Shown here piece by piece: positions 1-11,200 of a stretch of DNA of 64,000 nucleotides (within the stretch, counting starts at the first letter, position 1; every line of letters starts with the position of its first letter). Under the pieces are notes generated by a model. The model worked only from the letters and a program-made list of their open reading frames with translations. It had not been told where the DNA came from and searched no databases. A program made the position numbers and the translations under genes. Source of the DNA: Varanus komodoensis. Lineage: Eukaryota > Chordata > Lepidosauria > Squamata > Varanidae. Location: assembly GCF_004798865.1 (NCBI RefSeq), contig NW_025336010.1, positions 1,549,630 to 1,613,629 on the forward strand. The letters are read 5' to 3'.

Positions 1-36
1 ATTTTCATTCATTCACTCACTCATTTGTTCATTCAG
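1..36. repeat. ATTC-type simple repeat
   Basis: Imperfect ATTC/ACTC units at the window edge. Such tails often mark the 3' end of an L2-like element or SINE, here cut by the window boundary. Confidence 0.6.
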
Positions 37-84
37 ATTTAACAGCAAAAAGCCATAACATTTCTTCAAGCCTTCATGAACCCC

Positions 85-139
85 CTGTGGCAACATTGCA
101 ACCCCTAGGGATCTGCAGACCCCAGGTTGAGAACCACTG
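85..139 (-). mobile_element. hAT-type DNA transposon terminal fragment
   Basis: The stretch ends CCCAGGTTGAGAACCACTG. Its reverse complement, CAGTGGTTCTCAACCTGGG, is the typical terminal inverted repeat of hAT elements of the Charlie/SPIN type, followed by the usual GGTCTGCAGA-like subterminal sequence. Only about 55 bp is recognisable, and no clean 8-bp target duplication is visible. No coding capacity. Confidence 0.6.
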
Positions 140-868
140 GCGTGAACCTTTTGCCTCTGGATTTTATTTATTCAATTTACATGTCACCCCATTAGCCATA
201 AGCTCTTTGAGTGGATGTCTAGATGGCCATAGGATAGCCTGGAGTCCCAGTTCTGACCTTGAACCGTGAAGCATCCTTTCTGTACCTCATGTGGTTCTTT
301 CTGCACTAAGGTGCAACTCTGAATCAGAGTGCAAGGTTAGAACTAGTGTTGAGGGGTGTTCTGGGGGGCAGTGAAGAATGAGGCTCTGCTAGAAAGTGAG
401 CAATCTTGATGGTACGTCAGCCACCCCTCATCAGCATGGGCAAAAAACATAGATGGCCAACATAAGCTGTCTCTGTGTGTGGGTGTGGTATGTTTGTATG
501 TATGCATGAATGTATTTATTTAGAGGGCAGTTGTAGCATAGAGAAAATTCTTGCCTTCATGCTCTTCTGAGTTCAGAAAGTTACAGGCAGCAATATTGGA
601 TGGTGCTCTAAAGAGATTTATAGCTGAGGCTACACTCCTTACTAGTTATTTTTACTTCCAGTTGAAAACTCAATTAAAAAGTGTGGCCATAAATTCTATA
701 GACATTGGCCACAAAGTTGGTTTTAAAAAATAGGATAACCCACGTGCTGTTCCTGCAGTGGTTTTTTCATGTGTGCTGTAGATTAGAACAGTATTAACTG
801 ACTGTTACAGCATTTAACTAGAACAAGCTCTCAAACATATAGCAGTCTGTAGATCAAAACCATTTATT
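140..868. other. Intronic sequence, nothing recognised
   Basis: Ordinary A/T-leaning sequence with a short TGTGTG/TGTATG run near 470-520. I see no splice-flanked reading frame, no terminal repeats and no LINE protein similarity. Confidence 0.5.
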
Positions 869-957
869 TTTATATATATGCCACTCCATTTACCTGAAGT
901 TTCTCTGGGCTGCTTACAAATGCAAAAAACTTACAAAAACCTATACCTAAAAGAATA
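869..957 (-). repeat. L2-like or SINE 3' tail, reversed
   Basis: A poly-T/TTTATTT start is followed by TATATGCCACTCCATTTACC and GGGCTGCTTACAAATGC. This resembles the reversed 3' ends of the L2 copies in this window, which read ATGCCGCC...GGGC-GG-TTAC. It is old and short, and family assignment is weak. Confidence 0.3.
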
Positions 958-2049
958 AATATTTTCTTCCTTTTTATGATATGGTGTCTGTTGGAAAATT
1001 GAAATACAGTTGATCCATAAATTTAATAAGAATGGAAGAAATAACTGCTGGAATTCTTACAGAGATGTTTACACAACATTTTCCCCTGTGTCTTTATTAT
1101 TTTCAGACATTTTTCATTTCTGAGCATTGCATTCTATTGTGTTCCTATTGAATAGTTTTAGAGTTGTTTTGGGAGAGTAAAGGCTGGGTAACACCTTGTC
1201 TGAAAATCGAGAAGATAATATTTCATAATGCAAAGCTGTTTCTTTTTCATATTTTTCAACACCCCTCCAACCAGTCCTTGAGGGGGAAACCAGGAAACTT
1301 CCCCAGTTCCAGGCCTTTACATCTCTAGGGAGATTACAGGGGAGCAGTGCTGTTTTTCAGAACAGGAGCAGTGGCATCATCTGTAGCAGTGCCAGCAGAA
1401 TCGAGAGATTCTGCTTGCTCTGGTAAGTGAATGAGGTGATAACAGAATTTTCAACTTCTTCTGTTGGTGACATTAGCCTAAAGGAAGTCAGAGAATGAAG
1501 TCAGCTCAGAGAGCTTCAGCTGTGAAGAGGTGCAGAAATGAAATAAATAATAGTACTAATACTACTTTAAAAATGCCTGTTAGTTGATCATAATAAAGTT
1601 GGAATTTTATGTGCTGACACTTTTGGTATTGTGGAGTAACTTTTCTTGAGGAAAAAAAGCCATGGATGGTGTCATCAGGAGGTTTTCCTCTTCAAAATTT
1701 ACCACTGTCCTGCTGATACGGTTTCACAAAGCACAGTGATTCAATTTCTTTCAGTTTGTGGGTCTCCTTTTGGAAGAAAGTATACACAATGGAAGCTTTT
1801 TAGTGTATTCTGTCATACACTAAATATATGTAACAGATCTGAGTGGGTGAACAGGGCCAGTCTTCTCAGTGGTGCTTAGAGGGGGTGCTGGGTTCAGCAG
1901 CAGGTCTGACATGAGGGCCAGAGAGTAGAGACTGTTGTGGTCCATGAGAATTCAGGCTGTCTCTCCAGGGACCTTGTCTGTTTGACTACTAGGCTTGAGC
2001 ATTTGCACTGGGGATTCTGCTTGTGTCCTCTCCACCCTTTGAGTCTGAC
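958..2049. other. Intronic sequence, unclassified
   Basis: No recognised element or host exon. The reading frame at 1646-1879 has no family resemblance and no splice context, so it is not called. The segment 1860-2049 is somewhat GC-richer but also unclassified. Confidence 0.45.
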
Positions 2050-2721
2050 TTTATGGCTAGTTGTGGATCTACCTAACAGTTGTTCTATCTCACCCACTTT
2101 TTGCTAGTTTATTAATCAGGATACTATGGGGCATCTTTTCAAAAGCTTTGCTAAAGTCTCGATAATGTCCAGAGCATTCCCATAGTTCATTTGGGAGGTT
2201 ACCCAGACAAAAATTGAAATCAGATTAGCCTGGCAGGATTTATTTTCGAGAAATCCATTTTAGCTTCTAGTAGTCACTGCATAGTCTTCAAGTTGTTTGT
2301 AGACTGATTGTTTTATATTTGCTCCAGAATTTTTTGTTTTATATTTTGCTCCAGATTGGTGTCATGCTCACTGGTCTGTAATTCCCAGGTTCATCTTTTT
2401 TTCCCTGTCTTGTATATAGGGAGAACCTTTGCCCTTCTTCAGTCATCTGAATTTTCAAAGATGGTAATGGTACTGAGAGTTCTTCTGTTAGTTCTTTTAT
2501 GACTCTAGGATGGAGTTGTTGGGCCCTGGAGATTTGAACTTGTTTAGCCCAACTAGAAGATCTCTGACCATTTGCTGTCGATCTTGAGCTGCCATCCTTC
2601 CCTCTTCTATGAACTGGAAGGATTGAAGAGAAAACTATCTGAACCCCAACATTCTTGCTTTTTTCCCCTAAATGTAATTTCCTCAAAGCTTCTCTTGGCA
2701 GTGTCATTAGTTCTTTGTCAT
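2050..2721 (-). mobile_element. CR1 LINE, internally deleted, minus strand
   Basis: On the minus strand, 2050-2580 encodes the CR1 reverse-transcriptase start, with L-H-P-R-V-I-K-E-L-T-E-E-L and later P-G-N-Y-R-P-V-S. Immediately before it in reading order, 2580-2720 encodes V-F-S-S-I-L-P-V, a motif of the CR1 ORF1 SGNH-esterase domain. In an intact CR1 these parts lie about 2 kb apart, with the endonuclease between them. The copy therefore lacks the end of ORF1, the endonuclease and the beginning of the RT. It abuts the left end of a DIRS copy. Confidence 0.7.
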
Positions 2722-3654
2722 GCTCTCTGTATATCACACACATGGGGGTGCTGCTCCTGCACAGCGCCACGTTCAGGAAGATTCCTCTAGCAAAGCCTAG
2801 AATTTTTGGTTGGAGCTGCACCCCCTTCCCCATTATATCAATAGGTGGGTTCCTGCCATTTTCTCAGGACCCTTCTGACTCTCTATGTTTCTATCTCTCC
2901 CCTTGGTATTCTTATAACTTGTCTTCTTTTTTCCTCCTGATGGCACTAAAACTGGTGTTTATTAAGTGGTTTTAGTGTAGAGTTAAAATGCCATTAACTG
3001 ATGGCCACTACTTATGCTTCGTCTGCTTGCGGGAATAACATTGTGTGAACAAGTGCCCACACTGCGAGGCCTTCACCATGCAAGCCCAGAAAAACAGGGC
3101 TGGTTGCCTTAAAGTGGAGATGTGGGAGCGTGCTCTTGTTGCCATGAAGGTCATTGCTGGAGGTGAGGGTGAAGGCCCCTCAACTTAAAAAGAGGCTGCA
3201 AAAATTGTCCACCGGCTGGTGCTCTGGGCAAGCCAAAACTAGCTTCATCAGCTTTGAAGCCGTTGGCTGCCTCAGACATGCCTGAAAAAGCACAGAGGAA
3301 AAACAAGCACCTCAACTCCGAGGGCCATAAAGAGGGTAAGAATGCTTAGAAGCCTAAACATATATAGAGAGCAGAACACCGCTCTTCTGCCCATTCCAAC
3401 ATGCCAATTCTATGAATGGGAACTCAACACAGAAATCCTGAACAATGTCTTTGCTGCATGGGACACCCTATCTACACACCTCTTTGCCATGGAGAGAATG
3501 CTGCATGACACAACTATTGCTTCAGGGCAGGGATCAGCAAGAACTCCATTTCCATGGATGGGAATTGTCTTTTATGCCTTTTCTCCATTTTCCCTCATCA
3601 CGAGGATTATTACCATGATAAGGAACGAGCACACTCAAGCTGTTGTAGTAACGC

Positions 3655-3765
3655 CATAGTGGCATTACTACAGGTAGGTACCTGTACCATTACCATGTAA
3701 TGGTATGTAGTAACCATTACTACATGGTGGCATTACTACAATGCCAGGCAGGCAACCCTGGTTTC
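3655..3765. repeat. Local duplication with nested palindromes
   Basis: GGCATTACTACA-type units occur twice within 90 bp. Between them are TACCATTA-CCATG-TAATGGTA and ATGTAGTAA-CCA-TTACTACAT, perfect 8- and 9-bp inverted repeats with 5- and 3-base loops. It lies inside DIRS copy A and looks like a replication or repair scar. Confidence 0.6.
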
Positions 3766-4264
3766 TGTCCCTACATCAGCTCTCCAGTCGCAACTTCCTG
3801 CACCTACCCTCCATTCCAAACTTACTGTCCCAAGCATAGGGGAAAATATTACACCCAACATTCAAAGGCATCACCTGACTCTTGGCTGATTTCTTAATGG
3901 CCAGGACTACTTCCCTAAACCCTCTCCAATTACAAGCTCCTTAAGCTATCCAAAACTCCATATCTAACATCCCAACTCAGAATGCAACCTAACAGACATC
4001 TCCATTGAAACTTCCCTTGATAATGTGCCTGATTGACAACCACAACTGGTTGTCAGTTGGACCCTGACAAATAGGACCCTCAAATCCAAGATATTTTACA
4101 AGCAGAATTATGTCCTGCCACTAGATGGACTTATTCAACTAAATGGGCAAAATTCAGGGGTTACATGAAGGACCACTCCTTTGACCCAGCTATGACTGCC
4201 ATTCAAAAGATACTAGAATTCCTGCACTCCTTACACCAAAAAGGACTTAAACTGATGTAACAGG

Positions 4265-4735
4265 ATTAGGAGGGAGGGATGTATTGAAGGGACCTTGTTC
4301 CATGTAAAACTCGTGAGGAAGCAAGCTCACCCAGCAGGTCCTTTTATTTGTGGTTTATGGCTTCCATTGCAGCTGTGCTGTCTGAAATGCCAAAGTCCTC
4401 TCCTCACCTGGACCCTTCCTCGTCCCTGGTTCTAAGGCAAAGAGTGTCATCACTTCTGGGGAGGTGGGAAGCTCTGTTTCTTGGGCACAGGGTCTGCCCT
4501 TGCTGTTCCTGTCTGGCTGTCTGCGTGTTGCAGGAATGCCAGCCACTTCCAGCTTTCTCCCAGAGGCTGTTTTTGCACGCCACCTCATCCTTTCCTTTTG
4601 TCCTCTGCTCTCTTGCTCACTCTCTCCTCCTCCGTCCACCCACTCCTGTTCATCTTGGCCCTGCTTTTATTCTCCCTTTCCCAGTGCAGCTGCCCCTGCT
4701 CCGGCCACCAATCCCACACAGCTGTTTGTGCGCCT
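4265..4735. other. Unclassified CT/GC-rich segment within DIRS copy A
   Basis: About 470 bp separates two recombinase-like parts of DIRS copy A and does not resemble the other two DIRS copies. It is pyrimidine-rich on the + strand. The open frames here (such as 4348-4815) are low-complexity Ser/Pro/Leu/Cys strings and are not credible genes. It may be an inserted unknown repeat. Confidence 0.4.
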
Positions 4736-5700
4736 GCGCATTATGGATAGATCCTCCATACTCAACATTCTACAAAAAGAAAGTCCTCTGTACTGACCCA
4801 TCCTTCCTGCCTTAAGTTTCTTCCATCTTCCATGTAAATCAAGAAATAGTATTCGCAGCACGTTATCCATCACCATCTACAGACATTGAGATGATTTTTC
4901 ATTCCTTGTGCACTAGCTTTCTATTGATCCCAAACCAAGTTGGTTCGCAATACAAAATGTCTGTTCATCAAATATGTGGACCACTCTGAAGACAAGCTGC
5001 TCGATCCCCAATGTGGCATGCACTGGAACATAGAGACAATTAAATTAGCATACCAGCTATCGGATTTGGATTTTCCAGCCTGCCCTAGAGCTTGTCCCAC
5101 CAGGGCAATATCGACATCGATGGCCCTCTACATGAGACTGCTGTTGGGTGTGCTGTGCACAGCAGCTGCATGGTCAGCACCATCCACGTTTGTCCACCAC
5201 TGTTGGCTTGATGTTAGAGCCGGACAGGAATGCTCCTTTGGTCGAGCTGTGTTGTCTTCTGTCTTTCTGTAATGACACCTCCCACCTCCTGCTTGCTAGT
5301 CCCCTAGTGTGATGCACCGAGACCATGATGAGGAAAGTCAAGTTTCATAACTGTAATTGTCATTCTTTGAGTGGTCATCTGTGCATTCACACAACCTGCC
5401 CACCAGCCCTGCATCAGTGTTGGTGGAGGTTTGTCTCTTTTACCTACTATTTACGTAGTGAGAGGATAGTTAGGGAGCTAGACAAAGGGCAAATGTTGGT
5501 CTCCAGTTGGACTGAGGAAATGATGGGAGCCCACCTATTTATATAACAAGGAAGTGGGGTGGGGCTCCTACCAAAAATTTTAAGCTTAGCCAGAGGAATC
5601 TTCCTGAACATGGCACTGTGTAGGCTCAGTACCCTAATATGTATAAATGCACAGATGACCACTTGAAGAACGACAGTTACAGGTACGCAACCTGACTTTC

Positions 5701-6604
5701 CCACATGTATGAGAAGGAAGGGGTTTGTGTCAGTAGGTCATGCATCAGGGCATTGTATGAACCTTGATAGTGTGTAAGTTATATCTTTGATCTGTGCTCC
5801 AGAGAGTTAGAATAGGGTTTCACGGATCTTCCCAGCACATGCATTTTTTCACCCCATGCAACAGGGAGTTCCCCCATTTCTCTGTTCTTGTCACTGCAAG
5901 TCGTGGAATCATTTCTCTTACTTGATTGTTCATTAGTCTCTTTAGTTTCTTGATGTGACTTGTTATTTTACAGCAGTCAGTTCTCCTATCTCTTCCTCAA
6001 GTAACTGAAAGGGATTTGAGAATTCCATAACTTCCTCTTACATTTCATATCTTTTAGTCCTTCTGTGTTTCACTGGTGCTTCTATCCAGGGAGTTTCATT
6101 CTTGTTTTCCCTTTGCTCAGGATACTCTTCTTCTGTCATAGGTTGTGACAGAACCTTTTTTATCACCTTGAGGATAGATACTTGCTGTTACGAAGTTCTC
6201 AGTTTTTCTTCTTGGAGGTCAAGATAGTGATAATGATGTTGGAGAGAAATTCGACTGACATTGAACAGGTGTTGTAGGTCACCACCACTAGGCAGCCTTC
6301 TCGATCCTTTTTTTCTGGGTGATTGCTTCTGTTGATGTTGCTGCTGCTGAAGGATGATGGGTGTGGCCTGGCAACCCTTTGGGCAGGATCTCTCAGCTCC
6401 CCCTACCTGTGGCAGAAGTGCCTTGTGGGAACCAGGAGTGAATGGTACTCCCAGTTTTAATCCCTCATGTTTTTTAACATCTAAATGAAACTGTTGGGTT
6501 GGCTTATCCAGAATCCTGGAGTGTTTTGACATCAGGACACTGATGACATATAGTTACATGTATTTTCATCAGGTGTGGCTGTGGATTTGCTAGGTTGTTG
6601 CCTG
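5701..6604 (-). other. Unclassified stretch with minus-strand coding character
   Basis: The minus strand holds a 114-codon open frame at 6188-6532 with an I-L-Q-Q-Q-Q-H-Q-Q-K-Q run. After a stop, further coding-like text follows (E-E-E-Y-P-E-Q-R-E-N-K-N-E-T and N-P-F-Q-L-L-E-E-E-I). Acidic and glutamine-rich segments and the absence of introns suggest the remains of an element ORF1 or gag-like protein, but I do not recognise the family. No terminal repeats were identified. Confidence 0.35.
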
Positions 6605-6768
6605 GCTATGACAAAGGACTGAATGAGGGTTAACTTAAATTCAGAAAAGACCAGGTTGCTGTTAGGGATTGGTTCCTCTGACTGGAAGTATGGTGATCAA
6701 GCTGTTCTGGATGGGGTTGCACTGCCCTTGAAGAATCAGGTTCATTGATTAGGGGTTCACCTAAAGTC
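6605..6768 (+). mobile_element. L2 LINE fragment
   Basis: The + strand reads like L2 just after the RT catalytic motif. It contains L-N-S-E-K-T-R-L-L and then V-L-D-G-V-A-L-P-L-K, parallel to L-N-P-D-K-T-E-V-L-L and D-R-V-A-L-P-L-K in the L2 at 22.6 kb. It is old, truncated at both ends, and directly precedes the CR1 5' region. Confidence 0.6.
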
Positions 6769-6774
6769 ATATTT

Positions 6775-7040
6775 TGGCTCTTGCCTCTTGCCAGCGCAGC
6801 CGAGCAGCAGAGGCAGAGGCTGGGAGAGTGTGCTGAGGGTGGCCAGGGGACTGGTGAAGGAAAGGTAGGAGCTGGGCAGAGGAGCGGGGGGACAGGAGCA
6901 GCAGAGAGGAAGGGAGGCGGGACCAGAAAGGCCACGAGAAAGCAGAGGAGTGGGGCCAGTGGCCTGTGAGTCTTATAAGGTGTTGTTCCTTGTCTGTGGC
7001 AGTTAGCTGCATCCTGGGCTGCCCGGGGACTCCCTTCCCT
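6775..7040 (+). promoter_or_regulatory. Putative CR1 5' UTR / internal promoter region
   Basis: About 265 bp of G-rich, purine-biased sequence with several GGGAGG/GGGGAC-type boxes sits directly upstream of CR1 ORF1. CR1 elements are transcribed from an internal 5' promoter, so position and composition fit that role. No specific factor sites were established. Confidence 0.4.
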
Positions 7041-7103
7041 GGGGTAGGTTTTTATTTTTATTTTATTTTTTATTCTTTTTTTAATTAAATTTTTATTCTG
7101 TCC

Positions 7104-8193
7104 ATGTGTGTGTGTGTGTGGGTTTTTGTCTGGAAGAACTGGGCGAGTGAGGACAGCAGGACAGACAAGGTGGGGGAACAAGGTAGGGTCTCTGAAGGGT
7201 TTCCAATGTCAGGCCAGGAGTTGGCCTTGGCAGGAATCACAGGTGTTGCTGTCTGCCGCGACAGCTGCGACATGTTTGCCCTTCTCCCTCTGGAGAGGAA
7301 GGGATACATTTGCCCTCGGTGCAAGCTTGTGACCCTCCTAGAGGAGGAGGTGAGGTGTCTGAGGGTTGAGAGAGCTCTCCAGCCCCCCCCCTCCAGGGAG
7401 CAGTTCCCCTCCAGACAGAGGGTTGAGGGAGGGGCCATGGGAGGAACAGCTGGGGAGACATGGAGGCAAGTCACCCATAGGAGGAGGAGGCCAGCACGGC
7501 TGCTGCTTCCTCCTGACATTGATCTGGGGCTGGGAAACAGGTTCTCTCTGCTTGGGGATGTTGGCTGATGAGACCTTGGGGGACCAGCAGGACTCCCAGC
7601 CTGGGACCACATGTGGCCAGGAGGCCACTGCAGGAGAGGCAAAGGGCCAGAGCATGGCCACCTACCACCACTGGGAAGAGACGGTGGTGGGTGATCGTCG
7701 TCAGGGACTCCCTGCTGAGGGGCACTGAGGTGGCAGTGTGCCACCCCAACCTTGAGGCAAGGAGGGGCTGTTGCCTGCCGGGCACACACATCCGGCCTGT
7801 GAAGGATAAAGTGAAGCGTCTTGTTCACTCCGGGTTCACCAGCCGCTTCTGGTGATCCATGTGGGGACAAATGACATAGCCAGGCAGGGTGTGGTTGGGA
7901 TCACCAGGGACTTTGAGGCCTTGGGAAAGAAACTCGGGGACCTAAAGGCCCAAGCAGCCTTCTCATTTTTCTTACCAGTCCAGGGATTTGGACCAGGCAG
8001 GGAAAGGAGGGTTGCCGAGGTGAACGACTGGCTTAGGGTGTGGTGCCAGAAGAAACGCTTCGGGTTCCTTGACCACAGCACCCGGTTTCTTGCCAATGGA
8101 TTTCTGGCAAGGAACTGGTTGCACTTCACAAGGATGGGGAAAAGGTCCTTTGGAAATGCTCTAGCGAGCTTTGTCTGGAATACTTTAAATTGA
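7104..8193 (+). pseudogene. CR1 ORF1 protein, frameshifted (zinc finger plus SGNH esterase)
   Basis: CR1 ORF1 encodes a nucleic-acid-binding and esterase protein that accompanies the LINE RNA. The first frame contains C-P-R-C-K-L-V-T-L-L-E-E-E-V, a Cys-pair finger followed by a short coiled coil. After frame changes, about 7690-7850 gives V-R-D-S-L-L-R-G-T-E, and 7852-8193 gives I-H-V-G-T-N-D-I (the SGNH Gly-Thr-Asn block), then a motif around F-L-P-V and a C-terminal block L-H-F-T-R-M-G-K. The pieces lie in three reading frames, so at least three shifts separate them. The apparent start at 7104 falls in a TG repeat and may not be the native start. Confidence 0.75.
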
Positions 8194-8297
8194 ACCGGAG
8201 GGATGGGTTGAGATCCCTCATAAACTTGTCCTGATGGGACAAGTGAGGGCTCTGGGACCAGGGTGTTAGAGGTACTGCAGGGACTGACAGGACTCCT

Positions 8298-11200
8298 ATG
8301 AAGAGGGGGCCAGTATCAGGGAAGATGGGAGGAAGGAGGAGGCTGGGAACTCCAAGGAAAGGAAGTGGTGGGAAGGAGTTGAGGTGCATGTACACCAATG
8401 CTAGGAGCATAGGTAAGAAGCAGGAAGAGCTTGAAGCTCTCCTGGGAATAGGAGGGTATGACCTAGTGGGGATCGCGGAAACTTGGTGGGATGAAAGGCA
8501 AGACTGGAATGTAAACATGGAGGGGTATCACCATTTTAGAAAGGACAGGAAGGGAAAGAGGGGTGGGGGCGTAGCTTTATATGTCAGGGAAGGGATAGAG
8601 GATGCAGTGAGATAGAATGCAACGCAGAAGGGGATCCAGTAGAGGCAGTCTGGGTGAAACTTAGGGGTTTTGACAGGGAAAGGGACCTGACAGCGGGGTT
8701 ATGTTATTGCCCTTCAGGTCAACTTGAGACCCTGGATGATGTCCTGACAGATCAGATCATGGGTCCTCAAACAACTGCCCGCCGGCTGTATCCTGCCTGC
8801 CATGCTCATTTGGACCCGCCGTGCACGTGCCTGTGCGCACCCGCCACTGCCCACCCATGGGGTGGCAGTGGTTTGCTCACTCAGAGACAACGATCTCCGA
8901 GCAAGCAAGCTGCTGCCTCATGCGCTCGCTTTGTGGTGCCTGCCTGTCCTCGCCTCTCCTTGTGCCCTGCCCCCACCTCAGCATGCCTGCCCGCCCGCAC
9001 GTGCCGCCCCCACCCCCTTGCTGGCCTGCGTGCACCACCGGCACTACCTTTCCGGCCCACACCTAGCGCCAGCACCCTTCAACTTGCCCCCTGGTGAAAA
9101 AGTTTGAGGACCCCTGGATCAGATTCTAAGGATATCTTTGGGGAGGGGCACAGTAATTTTGGAGATTTCAGTTTCCTGGGTATCAGTTCCGAGATCCACT
9201 CGGTGGTGACAGCCAGGTCAGGTTGCTTCCTAGATGCTGTAGAGGGAGGAATGTTCACGCAGCGGGTTGGAGAGGCGACGAGTGGAGGGGACATCCTTGA
9301 TTTGGTTTTGACCAACAGGGAGGAGCTGTTAGATGAGGTACAGATTAGCGGAGCTCTGGATGCGAGTGATCACTCCATCCTTTGCTTTGAGATCAGGGGA
9401 CTGGGGACGTGCAGCAGGTCGAGCACTAGAAGTTGGGACTTCAAGAGGGCCAACTTTGGCCAACTGGAGGCCAGACTGGGGAAAGTCTCCTGGGATGGGT
9501 TACTGGAAGGCAAGGGAGTCAAGGGGTGAATGGCACTCAAAAGGGAGGTTTTGGAGGCGCAAGCCGTGACGATACCTCTAGTTAGTAAGGTGGGGAGGCG
9601 GAGGAGAGCGCTGCCATGGATGCGAAAGGAGGTGGTAAGAGGGATTAGACGAAAGAGGAACCTCTGTAGGAAACGGGTACTGGGGCATATAGACAAAAGA
9701 GTATGCCAGGAGGAGGAAGCCCGTTGCAGAAGGATTCTTCGCAAGGCTGATTACGACCTGAGACTTGCCAAGAGTATCAAGAGCAACAAAAGGGGCTTCT
9801 ATCAACATGTCAATAGCAAGAGGAAAGGGAGGCAGGTAGTGGGACCACTAAATAAGGAGGAAGGGGATCCAGTGACAGACGTGAGGGAACAGGCACAGAT
9901 GCTAAATGACTATTTCACATCTGTGCTCTCCCCAAAGCAGGATGGAGGAGATCCGCATGGAAGATTAGATGAGGCCAGGGACTTAGGGGCACAGATTAGA
10001 GTCACCCCCCCCCTAGAAGTCGAGGGGCTCCTCAGGGCACTGGATGTTACAAAGGTGCCGGGCCCTGACGGGTTACTCCTGAGAGTACTTTGAGAGTTGG
10101 CAGAGGTTCTCTCACGCCCTCTGGCCTCCATTTTTGAGGCCTCATGGAGAACGGGTGAAGTTCCAGAGGACTGGAGGGTGGCATCAGTGGTCCCAATTTT
10201 CAAAAAGGGTAGTAGAAAGGACATGGGGAAGTACAGACCAGATAGTTTTACGTCCATTGTAGGAAAAACAATGGAAAGGTTCATAATAGAGAGAGATCTA
10301 GTGATGCTAGATAGGGAAGGGAGGCTGGCGGCCGCACAACATGGCTTCTGCAATACCAGGTCCTGCCAGACAAACCTTGTGGAATTCTATGACAAGGTTT
10401 CCAGGTGGCTAGATGGAGGGGATGCAGTGGATGTGGTTTACCTAAATTTCAGCAAGGTCTTTGACAAAGTGCCCCATGATATCCTGATTGAGAAATTGAG
10501 GAGTTTTGAGATAGACTGTCCAATGGATTAGGGCATGATTGACTGATGGAAAGCAGAGGGTAACCATTAGTGGGGAATCATCAGGATGGAGGTCAGTGGC
10601 AAGCGGGGGTCCCCCAGGGCTCTGTCCTGGGGCCGATCCTGTTTAATCTTTTCCTCAACGACATGGAAAAACGGGTGAACAGTCTGCTGATCAAATTCTT
10701 AGATGATAACTAAAACTGGGGCAGTGGCCACAATTGAGGAGCAGGTACTCCAGATCCAAAAGGATCTGGACAGACTATAGAAGTGGGCAGGAGACAACAG
10801 GATGGTGTTAAATGTGGATAAGTACAAGGTCTTGAATAGCTGTCATAAGTACAGGTTAGGGGACAAGTGGCTGGAGAGCAGCACTTGTGAAAGGGACCTC
10901 GGGGTGCTGGTTGACTGCAGGCTAAACATGAGTCAGCTGTGTGATGCGGTGGTCAAGAGGGCGAACGCCACCCTTGGTTGCAGAGCCAGAAGTGTGGCTT
11001 CTAGATTGAGAGAGGTATTACTACCACTCTATACAACTCTGGTGCACCCACAACTGGAGTATTGTGCTCAGTTTTGGGCCCCTCATTATAGGAAGGATAT
11101 AGCCAGGTTAGAATCAGTGCAGCGTAGGGGCACAAGGCTGGTGGCTGGTTTGCAGGGAATGCCATATGAGGCAAGACTGAGGGAACTGGGTCTCTTCAGC

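Larger units (their letters stand above)
2722..5700 (+). mobile_element. DIRS-type tyrosine-recombinase retrotransposon, broken copy A
   Basis: The left inverted terminal repeat is at about 2722-2880, and the internal complementary region plus right inverted repeat are at about 5290-5700; both match the more complete copy at 51.8-57.5 kb. Between them are a gag-like Cys/His region (about 3000-3190), a piece near the RNase H end (about 3340-3660) and tyrosine-recombinase pieces (about 4090-4260 and 4740-5270). The element is a fossil with many breaks and only part of its length left. It is clearly older than the 51.8-kb copy. Confidence 0.75.

Noticed and set aside
4348-4815. 155-codon open frame with Cys/Pro/Leu-rich product
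   Set aside because: Overlapping frames on both strands are also open, the sequence is low-complexity pyrimidine-rich, and no splice or start context supports it.
7085-7870. 261-codon minus-strand open frame
   Set aside because: It is the antisense shadow of CR1 ORF1, kept open by GC-rich sequence.
8821-9107. Pro/His/Cys-rich open frames on both strands as a novel small protein
   Set aside because: They fall inside the 359-bp non-autonomous hAT element and reflect its high GC.
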